Assembly: GCF_036409155.1 (NCBI RefSeq)
Contig: NZ_JAZGLW010000003.1
Location: 310,001 to 374,000 of the forward strand
Direction: 5' to 3'
Length of the DNA: 64,000 nucleotides
Source of the DNA: Mycobacterium sp. 050128
GTDB lineage: Bacteria > Actinomycetota > Actinomycetes > Mycobacteriales > Mycobacteriaceae
The stretch's first letter is position 1. Every line of letters starts with the position of its first letter. The position numbers were made by a program, and so were the translations under genes. The notes under the pieces were generated by a model. The model was given only the letters and a program-made list of their open reading frames with translations. It ran no database searches and was not told the DNA's origin. Below, one piece after another: positions 37,605-47,316 of this stretch.

Positions 37605-38693
37605 CTAGGTCGGCGGGCTGACCGCCGACCCGACCGCATCGCTCAGTGTGGCGAAACCGCCGTCGTGCAGCCGCCTCGCAATGCCGTCGTGAATGTGCTT
37701 GGGCCACAAGCCGCCTCCGTAGATGAAGCCGGTATAACCCTGCAGCAGCGAGGCGCCGGCGGTGATGCGCTCCCACGCGTCGTCGGCGGTCTCGATGCCG
37801 CCGACGCTGATCAGCACCAGGCGATCGCCGACCCGGCGGTAGAGCCGGCGCAGCACCTCGACGGCGCGGTGTGCCACCGGCGGCCCGGAGATGCCGCCGG
37901 GCCCCAGCTCGTCGACTCCCGGGGTGCGCAGACCCTCTCGCGACACCGTGGTGTTGGTCGCGACAATGCCGGCCAGTCCCAGCTCGACGGCCAGGTCCGC
38001 GATGTCGTCGACGTCGGAATCGCTGAGATCCGGGGCGATCTTGACCAGCACCGGCACCGACGTCTCGGCGAGCACCGCGGCCAGGATGGGCCGCAACGAT
38101 TCGACCGCCTGCAGATCGCGCAACCCCGGCGTGTTCGGCGAGCTGACGTTGACCACCAGATACGACGCCAGCGGGCCGACCAGCCGCGCGCTGGCCCGGT
38201 AGTCGTCGACGGCCTCGGCGGCCGGCGTGACCTTGGTCTTGCCGATGTTCACCCCGATCGGCACGTCCGGCTGATGGCGGGCCAGACGGGTGGCCAGCTC
38301 GCCGGCACCGTGATTGTTGAACCCCATCCGATTCAGCAGCGCCCGATCCTGGGGCAGCCGGAACAGGCGCGGTGCCGGGTTGCCGGGCTGCGGGTGCGCG
38401 GTCACGGTGCCGACCTCGGCATACCCGAAACCCAAGGCGCCCCAGGTGCGCAGCCCCATGCCGTCCTTGTCGAAGCCGGCGGCCAGCCCCAGCGGCGCGG
38501 GGAAGTGCACGCCGAACACCGTGCTGGCCAACACCGGATCACTCGGCCCGAGTAGCCGGTGCAGCAGCCGGCGCGGCACCCCGACGGCGGTCGCGACGCG
38601 CAGCGCGGTGAAAACCAGCGTGTGAATCCGCTCGGGCGGGATCAAGAAGAACAGGCGGCGCGCCAGACCGTACAGACCGTTTTCCACCGTCAC
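37605..38693 (-). CDS. pyrD: Dihydroorotate dehydrogenase (quinone), class 2
   Basis: 362 aa. Oxidises dihydroorotate to orotate at the membrane, passing electrons to menaquinone. N-terminal amphipathic helix ([19 protein letters not shown]), FMN/substrate motifs [48 protein letters not shown] with the catalytic serine of class 2 enzymes, and [16 protein letters not shown] start overlaps the upstream DUF5703 stop (GTGA). Confidence 0.96.
   Translation of the reverse strand: MTVENGLYGLARRLFFLIPPERIHTLVFTALRVATAVGVPRRLLHRLLGPSDPVLASTVFGVHFPAPLGLAAGFDKDGMGLRTWGALGFGYAEVGTVTAHPQPGNPAPRLFRLPQDRALLNRMGFNNHGAGELATRLARHQPDVPIGVNIGKTKVTPAAEAVDDYRASARLVGPLASYLVVNVSSPNTPGLRDLQAVESLRPILAAVLAETSVPVLVKIAPDLSDSDVDDIADLAVELGLAGIVATNTTVSREGLRTPGVDELGPGGISGPPVAHRAVEVLRRLYRRVGDRLVLISVGGIETADDAWERITAGASLLQGYTGFIYGGGLWPKHIHDGIARRLHDGGFATLSDAVGSAVSPPT
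37608..37630. terminator. Hairpin at the pyrD/HNH convergent junction
   Basis: GGTCGGCGG (37608-37616) and CCGCCGACC (37622-37630) form a perfect 9-bp stem with a 5-nt loop over the last codons of pyrD. Symmetric, so it could end transcription from both sides, but it has no U-tract. Confidence 0.4.
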
Positions 38694-38944
38694 AGTTCCG
38701 GCTGATCGGGCCGTCGGTCACTGATGCGAGTTTTCTTGCGGCGCAACAACACCCGTCTGCTGCCGTCGTTGTACAACCGCACCCGGGTAAGCTCCCAGCC
38801 ACGGTATTCGGCCTCGATGGACAGCCGGATGGAGGCGCTGAGCCTGGTCACCTCCGGGGGCAGGCGCAGCGGAACCCATTCGTAGTCGTCGGACATGTCC
38901 GCGACCCAGCCCGCCGGTAGGCGACTCCACCGCGGCGCCGTCAA
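38690..38944 (-). CDS. DUF5703 family small protein
   Basis: 84 aa from TTG 38944, or 68 aa from ATG 38896. The family core is [12 protein letters not shown] ... [31 protein letters not shown]. Function unknown. It overlaps lppL on one side and pyrD on the other by 4 nt, so lppL-DUF5703-pyrD looks like one translationally coupled operon. Confidence 0.8.
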   Translation of the reverse strand: MTAPRWSRLPAGWVADMSDDYEWVPLRLPPEVTRLSASIRLSIEAEYRGWELTRVRLYNDGSRRVLLRRKKTRISDRRPDQPEL

Positions 38945-40002
38945 CGCGTTCCCGCCGCGCGCTCGATGACCTGGACCCCCGCACCGGACCCCGACACCAC
39001 GTACAAGGTGTTCGATGCCTCGTCAAAGGCCAACGAGTTGGGTTGCTGCACAGTTGGGTAACGCACCTTTTCGACGGGAATTCCGGTTGATAAATCGTAA
39101 CCAATAACCATATTCGATGCGGTTTGTGACACCCAGGCCAAATCCCGAGAGCCGGCCAGTCCGTACGGGGCTTGGCGCACCGGGTAGGCCTGCCGCAGGA
39201 TCAGCGGGTCGACTCCATACACCAGCAGTTCGTCGCCGCGGGTGTCGGCCACCAGGACCCGGCCTACCGGATCGGCGGCCATCGTGGTCGCGCCCGCGCC
39301 GGCCCGCAGCGACTGTGCGACCCGGCCGTCGGCGCCGATCGTCGTCACCGAGGTCTGTCCGCGATCCAGAACCACCGTCGTATTTCCTTGTGTCACAAGC
39401 CCATCAACCCGGGCGAAAACCTTCGTCCGGTTCTGCACCGTCGCAGTGTCCGCGCTCGCAGCGCCGACGGTGTACACGGCACCGTCGGCGCTGCCCAGCA
39501 TCAGCTTGCCGTCCGCCCGGCGCGCGATCGCGGTGAAGTCCACGCCGGCTGAATCGGCGACGTTTACCTGCGTGGTGTGGCCGCCAGTCAGATCCAGCAC
39601 GACGTAGCCGCCGCGGGCGGCGAGGTAGGCCGTGCCGTGGCCGTCGCTGGTCAGCGCGGTCGCCGGGCCCGGCAGCCCGATCACCCGCGGCGCGAGCTGC
39701 CCGGGGCCGAACACCGCGACACTGGCGGCCGCCCCCGGACCGGCGCCGGGGGTCAACACCGCCAGCTGGTGGGTGCCGTCGTCGAAGACCGTCGCCGCGA
39801 CGTGAGCGGCCAGGGGCCGCACCGTGCCGGCCGGATTCTGCGAGACCGGCGGCGACTGGGCGGGATACGCGGATTCGATGGTGGGCGGGGCGCTATCGAG
39901 CGGATTCGATGAACAACCAGCGACTAACGCCAGCAAAGTGACCAATCTAACAAAAGATCGTTGAGCTGTTCGTTTCTTGGTCTTACGACGTGATAGCAAC
40001 AA
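38941..40002 (-). CDS. lppL: Lipoprotein LppL, beta-propeller fold
   Basis: About 353 aa. Basic N-terminus, hydrophobic h-region and lipobox ALVAGC; the mature part consists of repeated beta-propeller-like blades (TALTSDGHGTAYL, VTTIGADGRVAQ, TTMAADPVGRVLVAD, LAFDEASNTLYVVSG). Its C-terminal half is very close to the M. tuberculosis LppL sequence as I recall it. The start is uncertain: the frame opens at TTG 40032, but TAGAAT directly before it looks like a -10, so TTG 40002 (with AAGG upstream) is preferred. Surface function unknown. Confidence 0.85.
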   Translation of the reverse strand: MLLSRRKTKKRTAQRSFVRLVTLLALVAGCSSNPLDSAPPTIESAYPAQSPPVSQNPAGTVRPLAAHVAATVFDDGTHQLAVLTPGAGPGAAASVAVFGPGQLAPRVIGLPGPATALTSDGHGTAYLAARGGYVVLDLTGGHTTQVNVADSAGVDFTAIARRADGKLMLGSADGAVYTVGAASADTATVQNRTKVFARVDGLVTQGNTTVVLDRGQTSVTTIGADGRVAQSLRAGAGATTMAADPVGRVLVADTRGDELLVYGVDPLILRQAYPVRQAPYGLAGSRDLAWVSQTASNMVIGYDLSTGIPVEKVRYPTVQQPNSLAFDEASNTLYVVSGSGAGVQVIERAAGTR

Positions 40003-40096
40003 CCAACCTTGAATCGGGGGACATGGATACAAATTCTAAGGAACGGCTCCGCATCCAATCGGGCCATGTTGCCGACATGCGCCCGTACTGGAGAGG

Positions 40097-40111
40097 TATG
40101 GTCGGATTATG
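40097..40111 (+). promoter_or_regulatory. -10 for a leaderless Rv2137c-like mRNA
   Basis: TATGGT (40097-40102), six bases, then ATG 40109; no ribosome-binding site. On the opposite strand TAGAAT (40033-40038) could serve divergent lppL. Confidence 0.5.
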
Positions 40112-40411
40112 ACCGTCATCGCTGACCGGCATACCGCACACAAAGAGTTTGCTTTCGAAGACATTTCGACCGGCATCTTTGCGAGCGGATACGGACAAGT
40201 TGGTGACGGACGCAGTTTTTCGTTCCACATCGAGCATCGCTCGCTCATCGTCGAAATTTACCGGCCGCGTCTTGCCGGGCCCGTTCCGCAGGCCGAGGAC
40301 GTGGTCGCGACGGCGGTGCGCGGTCTGGTCGACATCGACCTCACCGACGAGCGCAGTTTGACCGCGGCGGTGCGCGACTCGGTCGCGGCGGCGGTGCCCG
40401 TCTCTCGCTAG
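40109..40411 (+). CDS. Conserved hypothetical protein (Rv2137c-type)
   Basis: 100 aa. No known domain. Predicted mixed alpha/beta with a beta-hairpin FSFHIEHRSLIVEIYRPRL and a C-terminal helix (RSLTAAVRDSVAAAVPV). Cytoplasmic. Recognised by position and general similarity to the mycobacterial protein next to the histidine phosphatase. In M. tuberculosis uppP lies between the two; it is missing here. Confidence 0.78.
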   Translation: MTVIADRHTAHKEFAFEDISTGIFASGYGQVGDGRSFSFHIEHRSLIVEIYRPRLAGPVPQAEDVVATAVRGLVDIDLTDERSLTAAVRDSVAAAVPVSR

Positions 40412-40477
40412 TCACTTCCGGGCGCGGCGAATCGCACCGGGTACGGTCGTCGTCGTGACACAAACGGCGGCCGCGAC

Positions 40478-41218
40478 GTGACTGTGATCCTGTTGCGCCA
40501 CGGCCGGTCGACCTCGAACACCGCGGGCGTCCTGGCCGGCCGTTCCGAGGGCGTCGACCTCGACGACAAGGGCCGCGAGCAGGCTATGGGCCTGATCGAC
40601 CGGATCGGCGACCTGCCGATCCGCGCGATGATCACCTCGCCGTTGCTGCGCTGCCGGAACACGGTCGCGCCGCTGGCCGAGGCGCTGTGCCTGGAGCCAT
40701 TCGTCGAGGACCGGCTCGCCGAGGTGGACTACGGAGAATGGACCGGCCGCAAGATCGGCGAGCTGGGCAAGGAGCCGCTGTGGCGGGTCGTTCAGGCGCA
40801 CCCCAGCGCGGCGGTGTTTCCCGGTGGCGAGGGGCTGGCCCAGGTGCAGACGCGCGCGGTGGCCGCGGTGCGGGAACACGACCGGCGGCTGAGCGAGGAG
40901 CACGGCGGTGATGTGCTGTGGGTGGCTTGCACTCACGGTGATGTCATCAAGTCGCTGATCGCCGACGCCTACGGCATGCATCTGGACGGCTTCCAGCGCG
41001 TCACCGCCGACCCGGCGTCGGTGAGCGTCATCCGGTACACCCCGTTGCGGCCGTTCGTGTTACACGTCAACCACACCGGTCGACGGCTGGCCGCGGCGCT
41101 GCGGGCCGGTCCGCCACCCCAGACGGGCGACGAGAGCGACAAATCAGAAGAGCCGCAACAACAACCGGCCGAAGCGGAGCCGTCGAGCGACGCGGTCGTC
41201 GGGGGATCCACAGACTAA
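40478..41218 (+). CDS. Histidine phosphatase family (phosphoglycerate-mutase-like) protein, Rv2135c-type
   Basis: 246 aa. Catalytic LLRHGRSTSN at the very N-terminus, second-site Arg in ITSPLLRCRNT, acid in EVDYGEWTG, second His in ACTHGDVIKS. The C-terminal tail is Gln/Glu/Ser-rich. An acid phosphatase is more likely than a mutase, because the family's mutase insertion is absent. GTG 40478. First gene of a run of five same-strand genes ending with mshC. Confidence 0.9.
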   Translation: MTVILLRHGRSTSNTAGVLAGRSEGVDLDDKGREQAMGLIDRIGDLPIRAMITSPLLRCRNTVAPLAEALCLEPFVEDRLAEVDYGEWTGRKIGELGKEPLWRVVQAHPSAAVFPGGEGLAQVQTRAVAAVREHDRRLSEEHGGDVLWVACTHGDVIKSLIADAYGMHLDGFQRVTADPASVSVIRYTPLRPFVLHVNHTGRRLAAALRAGPPPQTGDESDKSEEPQQQPAEAEPSSDAVVGGSTD

Positions 41219-41281
41219 GTCGGTCGCGGCAACCGAATCGAATCGCCTTGCGACGGCAACAGCCGGTATTTTGGAGGTGCC

Positions 41282-41869
41282 ATGGCTCGCGCAATCCATG
41301 TATTCCGCACTCCCGACCGCTTCGTGGCCGGGACCGTCGGTCACCCCGGAAATCGGACCTTCTACATCCAAGCGGTGGGCGATTCCCGGGTGGTGTCGGT
41401 GGTCCTGGAGAAGCAACAGGTCGCGGTGCTCGCCGAACGCATCGGCGCGCTGTTGCTCGAGGTGAACCGCCGGTTCGGTACGCCGGTCCCGCCGGAGCCG
41501 TCCGAGGTCGACGACCTCAACCCGCTCATCACGCCCGTCGACGCGGAGTTCCGGGTCGGGACCATGGGCCTGGGCTGGGACTCGGAGGCCCAGACCGTCG
41601 TGGTCGAACTGCTGGCCGTCACCGACGCCGAGTTCGACGCCTCGGTGGTGCTCGACGACACCGACGAAGGCCCCGACGCGGTCCGGGTGTTCTTGACCCC
41701 GGAGTCGGCGCGGCAGTTCGCCACCCGCTCCAATCGCGTGATCTCGGCGGGACGCCCGCCATGTCCGCTGTGCGACGAACCGCTGGACCCTGAGGGCCAC
41801 ATTTGCGCGCGCTCCAACGGTTATAAGCGCGGCGCGCTGCTCGGGTCCAACGATGACCCCACTGAATAA
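41282..41869 (+). CDS. DUF3090 family protein (Rv2134c-type)
   Basis: 195 aa. Starts ARAIHVFRTPDRFVAGTVGHPGNRTFYIQA and ends with a treble-clef-like cysteine set CPLCDEPLDPEGHIC, a possible zinc knuckle. Function unknown; almost always paired with the SCO1664-family gene that follows. GGAGGTGCC before ATG 41282. Overlaps the next gene by 17 nt. Confidence 0.92.
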   Translation: MARAIHVFRTPDRFVAGTVGHPGNRTFYIQAVGDSRVVSVVLEKQQVAVLAERIGALLLEVNRRFGTPVPPEPSEVDDLNPLITPVDAEFRVGTMGLGWDSEAQTVVVELLAVTDAEFDASVVLDDTDEGPDAVRVFLTPESARQFATRSNRVISAGRPPCPLCDEPLDPEGHICARSNGYKRGALLGSNDDPTE

Positions 41870-42677
41870 CCAGAATGACGATCGCGAGGTCCTGCGCGAC
41901 GGCGAGCTGACCGTTCTCGGACGGATCCGCTCGGCCAGTAACGCCACGTTCCTGTGCGAGGCCACATTGGGCGACTCCACCGTGCACTGCGTCTACAAGC
42001 CGATCTCCGGCGAGCAGCCGCTGTGGGACTTCCCGGACGGGACGCTGGCCGGCCGCGAGCTTGCCGCGTACCAGGTGTCGGCACAGCTGGGCTGGAACCT
42101 GGTGCCCTACACCATCATTCGTCACGGTCCGGCGGGACCGGGCATGCTGCAGCTGTGGGTGAAGCAGCCCGGCGACGAGGTGGACAGCGATCCGCGGCCG
42201 GGGCCGGATCTGGTGGACCTGTTTCCCGCCGGTCGGCAGCAGCCGGGTTATCTGCCGGTACTGCGCGCCCAGGACTACCGCGGCGACGAGGTCGTTCTGA
42301 TGCACGCCGACGACATTCGCCTGTGGCGGATGGCGGTGTTCGACGTGCTGATCAACAACGCCGACCGCAAGGGCGGGCACGTGCTGCGCGATCTCGAGGG
42401 CCACATCTACGGCGTCGACCACGGAGTGTGCCTGCACGTCGAGAACAAGCTGCGCACGGTGTTGTGGGGCTGGGCCGGCAAGCCGATCGACGATCAGACG
42501 TGCAAGGCCATTGCCGGCCTGTGCGACGCGCTGGGCGATGAATTCGGCGATGCGCTGGCTGGCCAGATCACCCGCACCGAGATCGCGGCGCTGGGCATGC
42601 GGGCGCACGCGCTGCTGGACAACCCGGTGATGCCCGTCCCCAATCGGCATCGCCCCATTCCCTGGCCCGCCTTTTAG
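41853..42677 (+). CDS. SCO1664 family protein, kinase-like fold (Rv2133c-type)
   Basis: 274 aa. Distant PI3/4-kinase or HipA-like fold: substrate/ATP region [23 protein letters not shown] (invariant Lys), catalytic loop [15 protein letters not shown], metal-binding [10 protein letters not shown]. The activity is not established. ATG 41853 lies inside the DUF3090 gene; the two are conserved partners, suggesting one complex or pathway tied to mycothiol or sulfur genes downstream. Confidence 0.9.
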   Translation: MTPLNNQNDDREVLRDGELTVLGRIRSASNATFLCEATLGDSTVHCVYKPISGEQPLWDFPDGTLAGRELAAYQVSAQLGWNLVPYTIIRHGPAGPGMLQLWVKQPGDEVDSDPRPGPDLVDLFPAGRQQPGYLPVLRAQDYRGDEVVLMHADDIRLWRMAVFDVLINNADRKGGHVLRDLEGHIYGVDHGVCLHVENKLRTVLWGWAGKPIDDQTCKAIAGLCDALGDEFGDALAGQITRTEIAALGMRAHALLDNPVMPVPNRHRPIPWPAF

Positions 42678-42697
42678 GGTCCGGCATCGCCGTCGGC

Positions 42698-42712
42698 GAT
42701 ACTGAAACGGTG
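42698..42712 (+). promoter_or_regulatory. -10 for a leaderless cysQ mRNA
   Basis: GATACT (42698-42703), six bases, GTG 42710. The same spacing is seen before pgeF. A similar TAAAGT (43579-43584) lies 7 nt before the mshC ATG at 43592. Confidence 0.5.
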
Positions 42713-43510
42713 CGCCCGGCCTCTCAAGACCAATCGGAGGAGATGACTGACGCCGAATTGGCCGCCGATCTCGCCGCCGACGCCGGGGAGCTGCTGCTGA
42801 AAGTCCGCGAGGAGGTCGGCTTCGGTCATCCGTGGATGCTGGGCGACGCGGGTGACAGCCTGGCCAACGAGCTGATCCTGCGGCGGCTGCGGGCCGAGCG
42901 CCCCGACGATGCCGTGCTCAGCGAGGAAGCCTACGACGATCTGAAGCGGCTCAAGCACGACCGGGTGTGGATCATCGACCCGGTCGACGGCACCCGCGAG
43001 TTCTCCACCCCGGGGCGTGACGACTGGGCGGTACACATCGCGCTGTGGCAGCGTCCCGTCGATGGCCGGCGCGAAATCACCGATGCGGCAGTCTCTTTGC
43101 CGGCGCGGGACAACATCGTGTATCGCAGCGACACCGTGAACGACAGCCAGGCGCGGGTCGGCATTCCGCACCCGCTGCGCATCGCCGTCAGCGCCACCCG
43201 GCCACCGGCCGTGCTGCACCGCATCCGGCAGTCGCTGGCGATCCAGCCGGTGGGGATCGGTTCGGCGGGCGCCAAGGCGATGGCCATCATCGACGGCGAC
43301 GTCGACGCCTATCTGCACGCCGGCGGTCAATGGGAGTGGGATTCGGCGGCGCCGGCCGGGGTGGTGATGGCGGCGGGGATGCACGCGTCGCGGCTGGACG
43401 GCTCGCCGATGCGCTACAACCAGGAAGACCCGTACCTGCCCGACTTCGTCATGTGCCGTGCGGAGGTAGCGCCGATCCTGCTCGCGGCCATCCGCGACGC
43501 GTGGCGCTGA
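42710..43510 (+). CDS. cysQ: 3'-phosphoadenosine 5'-phosphate phosphatase CysQ
   Basis: 266 aa inositol-monophosphatase-fold enzyme that dephosphorylates PAP/PAPS, recycling the by-product of sulfation in sulfur assimilation. Metal motif DPVDGTREF (residues about 87-95), VLSEEAYDD acid motif, and C-terminal [19 protein letters not shown] 42710 has a -10 six bases upstream, supporting this start over ATG 42743. Confidence 0.93.
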   Translation: MRPASQDQSEEMTDAELAADLAADAGELLLKVREEVGFGHPWMLGDAGDSLANELILRRLRAERPDDAVLSEEAYDDLKRLKHDRVWIIDPVDGTREFSTPGRDDWAVHIALWQRPVDGRREITDAAVSLPARDNIVYRSDTVNDSQARVGIPHPLRIAVSATRPPAVLHRIRQSLAIQPVGIGSAGAKAMAIIDGDVDAYLHAGGQWEWDSAAPAGVVMAAGMHASRLDGSPMRYNQEDPYLPDFVMCRAEVAPILLAAIRDAWR

Positions 43511-43591
43511 CCGCCCCGCCTAGGCCGATTGCCCGCCTCCTCAGCCGCCCGCTGCGCGGGCCGCATCGTCACCGGGCCTAAAGTCGACAGC

Positions 43592-44836
43592 ATGCAGTCG
43601 TGGTCTCCCGCAGAGGTTCCGGTGGTGCCCGGACGCGGCCCGGAGCTACGGCTTTACGACACCTCCGACCGCCAGGTCCGTCCGGTGGCGGCCGGGAAGA
43701 CCGCAACCATGTACGTCTGCGGGATCACTCCGTACGACGCCACGCACCTGGGCCACGCGGCCACCTATCTCGCGTTCGACCTGATTCACCGGCTGTGGCT
43801 GGATCTGGGGCACGACGTGCACTACGTGCAGAACGTCACCGACGTCGACGACCCGCTGTTCGAGCGGGCCGCGCGCGACGGCATCGACTGGCGTGAGCTC
43901 GGCGATCGCGAGGTGCAGTTGTTCCGCGAGGACATGGCCGCGCTGCGGGTGTTGCCGCCGCGCGAGTATGTCGGCGCGACCGAAGCCATTCCCGAAGTGG
44001 TGGAGCTCGTCGAAAAGATGCTGGCGTCGGGGGCCGCGTACGTCGTCGACCCGGAAATTGGGGAATATCCGGACGTCTACTACCGCGCGGATGCCACGCC
44101 GCAGTTCGGCTACGAGTCGGGCTATGACCGCGACACCATGCTGCGGCTGTTCGCCGAGCGCGGCGGCGACCCCGACCGCGCCGGCAAGACCGATCAACTC
44201 GACGCGCTGCTGTGGCGGGCCGAGCGGCCCGGGGAGCCCAGCTGGGCTTCACCGTTCGGCGCCGGGCGGCCCGGTTGGCACGTCGAGTGCGCGGCGATCG
44301 CACTCAGCCGCATCGGCAGTGGCCTAGACATTCAGGGCGGCGGCCGCGACCTGATCTTCCCGCATCACGAATTCACTGCCGCGCACGCCGAATGTGTAAG
44401 GGGCGAAAGGCGATTCGCCCGGCACTATGTGCATGCCGGGATGATCGGCTGGGACGGGCACAAGATGTCGAAGAGCCGCGGCAACCTGGTGCTGGTGTCG
44501 GTGCTGCGCGCGCAAGGCGCCTCGCCGGCTGCCATTCGGCTCGGCCTGCTGGCCGGGCACTACCGCGCGGACCGGTCCTGGAGCCAGCAGCTGCTCGACG
44601 AGTCCGCCGCGCGGCTGCAGCGCTGGCGCACCGCGACGATGCTGCCCGCCGGCCCGGACGCCACCGACGTCATCGCCCGGGTGCGCAAGTACCTGGCCGA
44701 CGACCTGGACACTCCCAAAGCGATTGCAGCACTTGACGGTTGGACCACAGACGCACTCGAGTACGGCGGACACGACGAGGGTGCGCCGAAGTCAGTGGCC
44801 ACCGCAATCGATGCGCTGCTCGGCGTGGAACTGTAA
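43592..44836 (+). CDS. mshC: Cysteine:GlcN-Ins ligase MshC (mycothiol synthesis)
   Basis: 414 aa, the same length as the M. tuberculosis enzyme as recalled. Cysteinyl-tRNA-synthetase-like ligase joining Cys to GlcN-inositol in mycothiol biosynthesis. Zn site with C in [16 protein letters not shown] (HIGH-equivalent THLGH), [10 protein letters not shown], the [15 protein letters not shown] strand, and KMSKSRGN. The tRNA-binding domain of CysRS is absent, as expected. ATG 43592 chosen; a -10-like TAAAGT precedes it. Neighbour cysQ links it to sulfur metabolism. Confidence 0.95.
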   Translation: MQSWSPAEVPVVPGRGPELRLYDTSDRQVRPVAAGKTATMYVCGITPYDATHLGHAATYLAFDLIHRLWLDLGHDVHYVQNVTDVDDPLFERAARDGIDWRELGDREVQLFREDMAALRVLPPREYVGATEAIPEVVELVEKMLASGAAYVVDPEIGEYPDVYYRADATPQFGYESGYDRDTMLRLFAERGGDPDRAGKTDQLDALLWRAERPGEPSWASPFGAGRPGWHVECAAIALSRIGSGLDIQGGGRDLIFPHHEFTAAHAECVRGERRFARHYVHAGMIGWDGHKMSKSRGNLVLVSVLRAQGASPAAIRLGLLAGHYRADRSWSQQLLDESAARLQRWRTATMLPAGPDATDVIARVRKYLADDLDTPKAIAALDGWTTDALEYGGHDEGAPKSVATAIDALLGVEL

Positions 44837-44861
44837 TCGCTGTGAAAGGTAGTTGACGGCC

Positions 44862-45743
44862 ATGACATCGGTGCAGGGCAAAGTCGTTCTCATCACCGGG
44901 GGTGCCCGGGGAATCGGCGCCGAGGTCGCCCGCCGGCTGCGTCACAAGGGCGCCAAACTCGTGCTGACCGATCTCGACAGGGCCGCGCTGGACACCCTGG
45001 CCGCCGAGCTCGGCGGCGACGAGCACGTGCTGACGGCCGTCGCCGACGTGCGTGACCTGCCCGCCATGCAGGCCGTCGTCGACAACGCGGTGCAACGCTT
45101 CGGCGGCCTCGACGTTGCCGTGGCCAATGCCGGCATCGCCAGCTACGGCTCGGTGCTGCAGGTCGACCCGGAGGCATTCAAGCGGGTGCTGGATGTCAAC
45201 CTGCTCGGCGTCTTTCACACCGCGCGCGCGGCGCTGCCCGCGCTGATCGACCGCCGCGGTTACCTCCTGATCGTGTCGTCTCTCGCGGCGTTCGCGGCGG
45301 CCCCGGGAATGGCGTCCTACGACATGTCGAAGGCCGGCAACGAGCACTTGGCCAACGCGCTGCGACTCGAGGTCGCTCATCGCGGCGTCGGCATCGGGGT
45401 GGCGCACATGTCGTGGATCGACACGGCTCTGGTGCGCGACACCAAGGCCGACCTGCCCGCGTTCACCACGCTGCTCAAGAAACTGCCGTGGCCGTTGAGC
45501 AAGACCACCGACGTGGACAGCTGCGCGACCGCCTTCGTCAAGGGCATCGAGGGCCGCAAGGACCGGGTCTACTGCCCGGGCTGGGTGGTCGCGTTCCGCT
45601 GGCTCAAGCCGGTGCTGTCCACCCGCGTCGGCGAACTCCCGATTCGCAGAACCACCGCGGAACTGATGCCCCAGATGGACGCCGAGGTTGCCGCGCTTGG
45701 CCGTTCCACCAGCGCCTACAACCAGGAGTTGGGCCAGCCCTAG
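44862..45743 (+). CDS. Short-chain dehydrogenase/reductase (Rv2129c-type)
   Basis: 293 aa. NAD(P) motif TGGARGIG, DVRDLPA, NAGIASYG, catalytic S (IVSSLAAF) and YDMSK. An SDR with a hydrophobic C-terminal region (WVVAFRWLKPVLSTRVGEL), possibly membrane-attached. ATG 44862 with GAAAGGT upstream. 25 nt after mshC. Substrate unknown. Convergent with the permease, 7 nt apart. Confidence 0.92.
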   Translation: MTSVQGKVVLITGGARGIGAEVARRLRHKGAKLVLTDLDRAALDTLAAELGGDEHVLTAVADVRDLPAMQAVVDNAVQRFGGLDVAVANAGIASYGSVLQVDPEAFKRVLDVNLLGVFHTARAALPALIDRRGYLLIVSSLAAFAAAPGMASYDMSKAGNEHLANALRLEVAHRGVGIGVAHMSWIDTALVRDTKADLPAFTTLLKKLPWPLSKTTDVDSCATAFVKGIEGRKDRVYCPGWVVAFRWLKPVLSTRVGELPIRRTTAELMPQMDAEVAALGRSTSAYNQELGQP

Positions 45744-45750
45744 CGCCCGC

Positions 45751-47181
45751 TCACCAGTGCGTGGCGGAAGCCGCGACCCGCTTGCGCACCACGAACCAAC
45801 CCACCACCAGCGCCGGACCGATCACCAGTAACGAGCCAACGGTAAAGATGCCGACTGGTTTATCGAAGGCCATCAGCACCACGACGCAGACCAAGAACAC
45901 CAAGGTGAGGTAGCCGCTGTAGGGGGTGAACGGCATCTGGAATCGCGGGCGCTCCAGGATCCCGGCCTGGGTCTTCTTGTAGAACCGAAGCTGGCACAAC
46001 ACGATCATGGCCCAGGACGCGACGATGCCCAGCGAGGCGCTGTGCAGCACGATCTCGAACGCTTTACCGGGATTGAAGGCGTTGAGCGCGACGCCGAAAA
46101 GACAGATGACGGCGGTCATCGCGATTCCGCCGAAGGGCACGCCACGTTTGGTCATCCGTTTCGCGAACTGGGGGCCGCTGCCGCTCATCGCGAGGGAGTG
46201 CATGATGCGGCCCGTCGAATACAGTCCCGCGTTCAGGCTGGAGAGCGCCGCGGTGAGGACCACGATGTTCATCAAATCGCCGGCACCGTGGAAGCCGATG
46301 CTGGAGAAGAACGTGACGAACGGGCTCTCGCCGGCCTTGAATGCCGTGTAGGGCAACATCACCCCCAGCAGGGCGACCGAACCGACGTAAAACACCGCGA
46401 CTCGCGCGATCACCGAGTTGATCGCCCGCGGCATGATCTTCTCGGGCTCGGCGGTCTCGCCGGCCGCGATACCCACCAATTCGACTGCGGCATAAGCGAA
46501 TACGACCCCTGAGGTGGTCACCAACAGTGCCACCGCGCCGGCCGGGAACAGGCCGCCATGGTCGGACCAGATGCCGGGCCCGGTGTCGTGCCCCTGGATT
46601 TGAAATCGCCCGGCCAGGAACACAAGCGCGATGATCAGAAAGGCGACGAGCGCGAACACCTTGATCAGCGCCGCCCAAAACTCGAGCTCACCGAACCACT
46701 CGACGGAGATCAGGTTCATCGACAACACCACCACGAGGGCTACCAGCGCGAGAACCCATTGGGGGACAACCGCGAACGTCGTCCAGTGGCGCAGGTAGGT
46801 GGCGATCGCGGTGGTGTCGACGATCGACGTCATCGCCCAGTTCAGGAAGTACATCCAGCCCACGACGTAGGCGGCCTTCTCGCCGAAGAACTCGCGCGCA
46901 TAGGACACGAACGAACCCGACGACGGGCGGTGCAGCACCAGCTCGCCCAACGCGCGCAGAATCAGGAAGACGAAGACGCCACACACCCCGTACACGATGA
47001 ACAGCCCGGGCCCGGCGTTGGCCAGACGCCCGCCGGCGCCCAGGAACAGGCCGGTTCCGATCGCGCCGCCGATCGCGATCATCTGCAGCTGGCGAGGTTT
47101 CAGTCCCTTGTGATATCCGGCTTCCTCGTTGAGAATCGCCGGCGGGACATCGGGTTGAGGCGTGTCAGGCAGGGCGGTCAT
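45751..47181 (-). CDS. Amino-acid permease, AnsP family
   Basis: 476 aa APC-superfamily transporter with twelve helices. N-terminal signature [24 protein letters not shown] (substrate loop GAIGTG), helix 3 [22 protein letters not shown], helix 6 [15 protein letters not shown]. Very similar to the L-asparagine permease AnsP1 (Rv2127) as recalled, which occupies this locus in M. tuberculosis. ATG 47181 is used; a TTG at 47235 would add 18 residues. Confidence 0.9.
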   Translation of the reverse strand: MTALPDTPQPDVPPAILNEEAGYHKGLKPRQLQMIAIGGAIGTGLFLGAGGRLANAGPGLFIVYGVCGVFVFLILRALGELVLHRPSSGSFVSYAREFFGEKAAYVVGWMYFLNWAMTSIVDTTAIATYLRHWTTFAVVPQWVLALVALVVVLSMNLISVEWFGELEFWAALIKVFALVAFLIIALVFLAGRFQIQGHDTGPGIWSDHGGLFPAGAVALLVTTSGVVFAYAAVELVGIAAGETAEPEKIMPRAINSVIARVAVFYVGSVALLGVMLPYTAFKAGESPFVTFFSSIGFHGAGDLMNIVVLTAALSSLNAGLYSTGRIMHSLAMSGSGPQFAKRMTKRGVPFGGIAMTAVICLFGVALNAFNPGKAFEIVLHSASLGIVASWAMIVLCQLRFYKKTQAGILERPRFQMPFTPYSGYLTLVFLVCVVVLMAFDKPVGIFTVGSLLVIGPALVVGWFVVRKRVAASATHW

Positions 47182-47316
47182 CGAGGTCCAATCGTCGTCG
47201 TTCGCCCAACCTGCGGGAAGGCCCCGAATTGCCAAGACCGGGGACGGTTAATCCGGTTGGTTTGCCAGCGATCTTTTCGCAGTCGGCCTCCGACGGCAAC
47301 AGGACAAGACCGTCAA

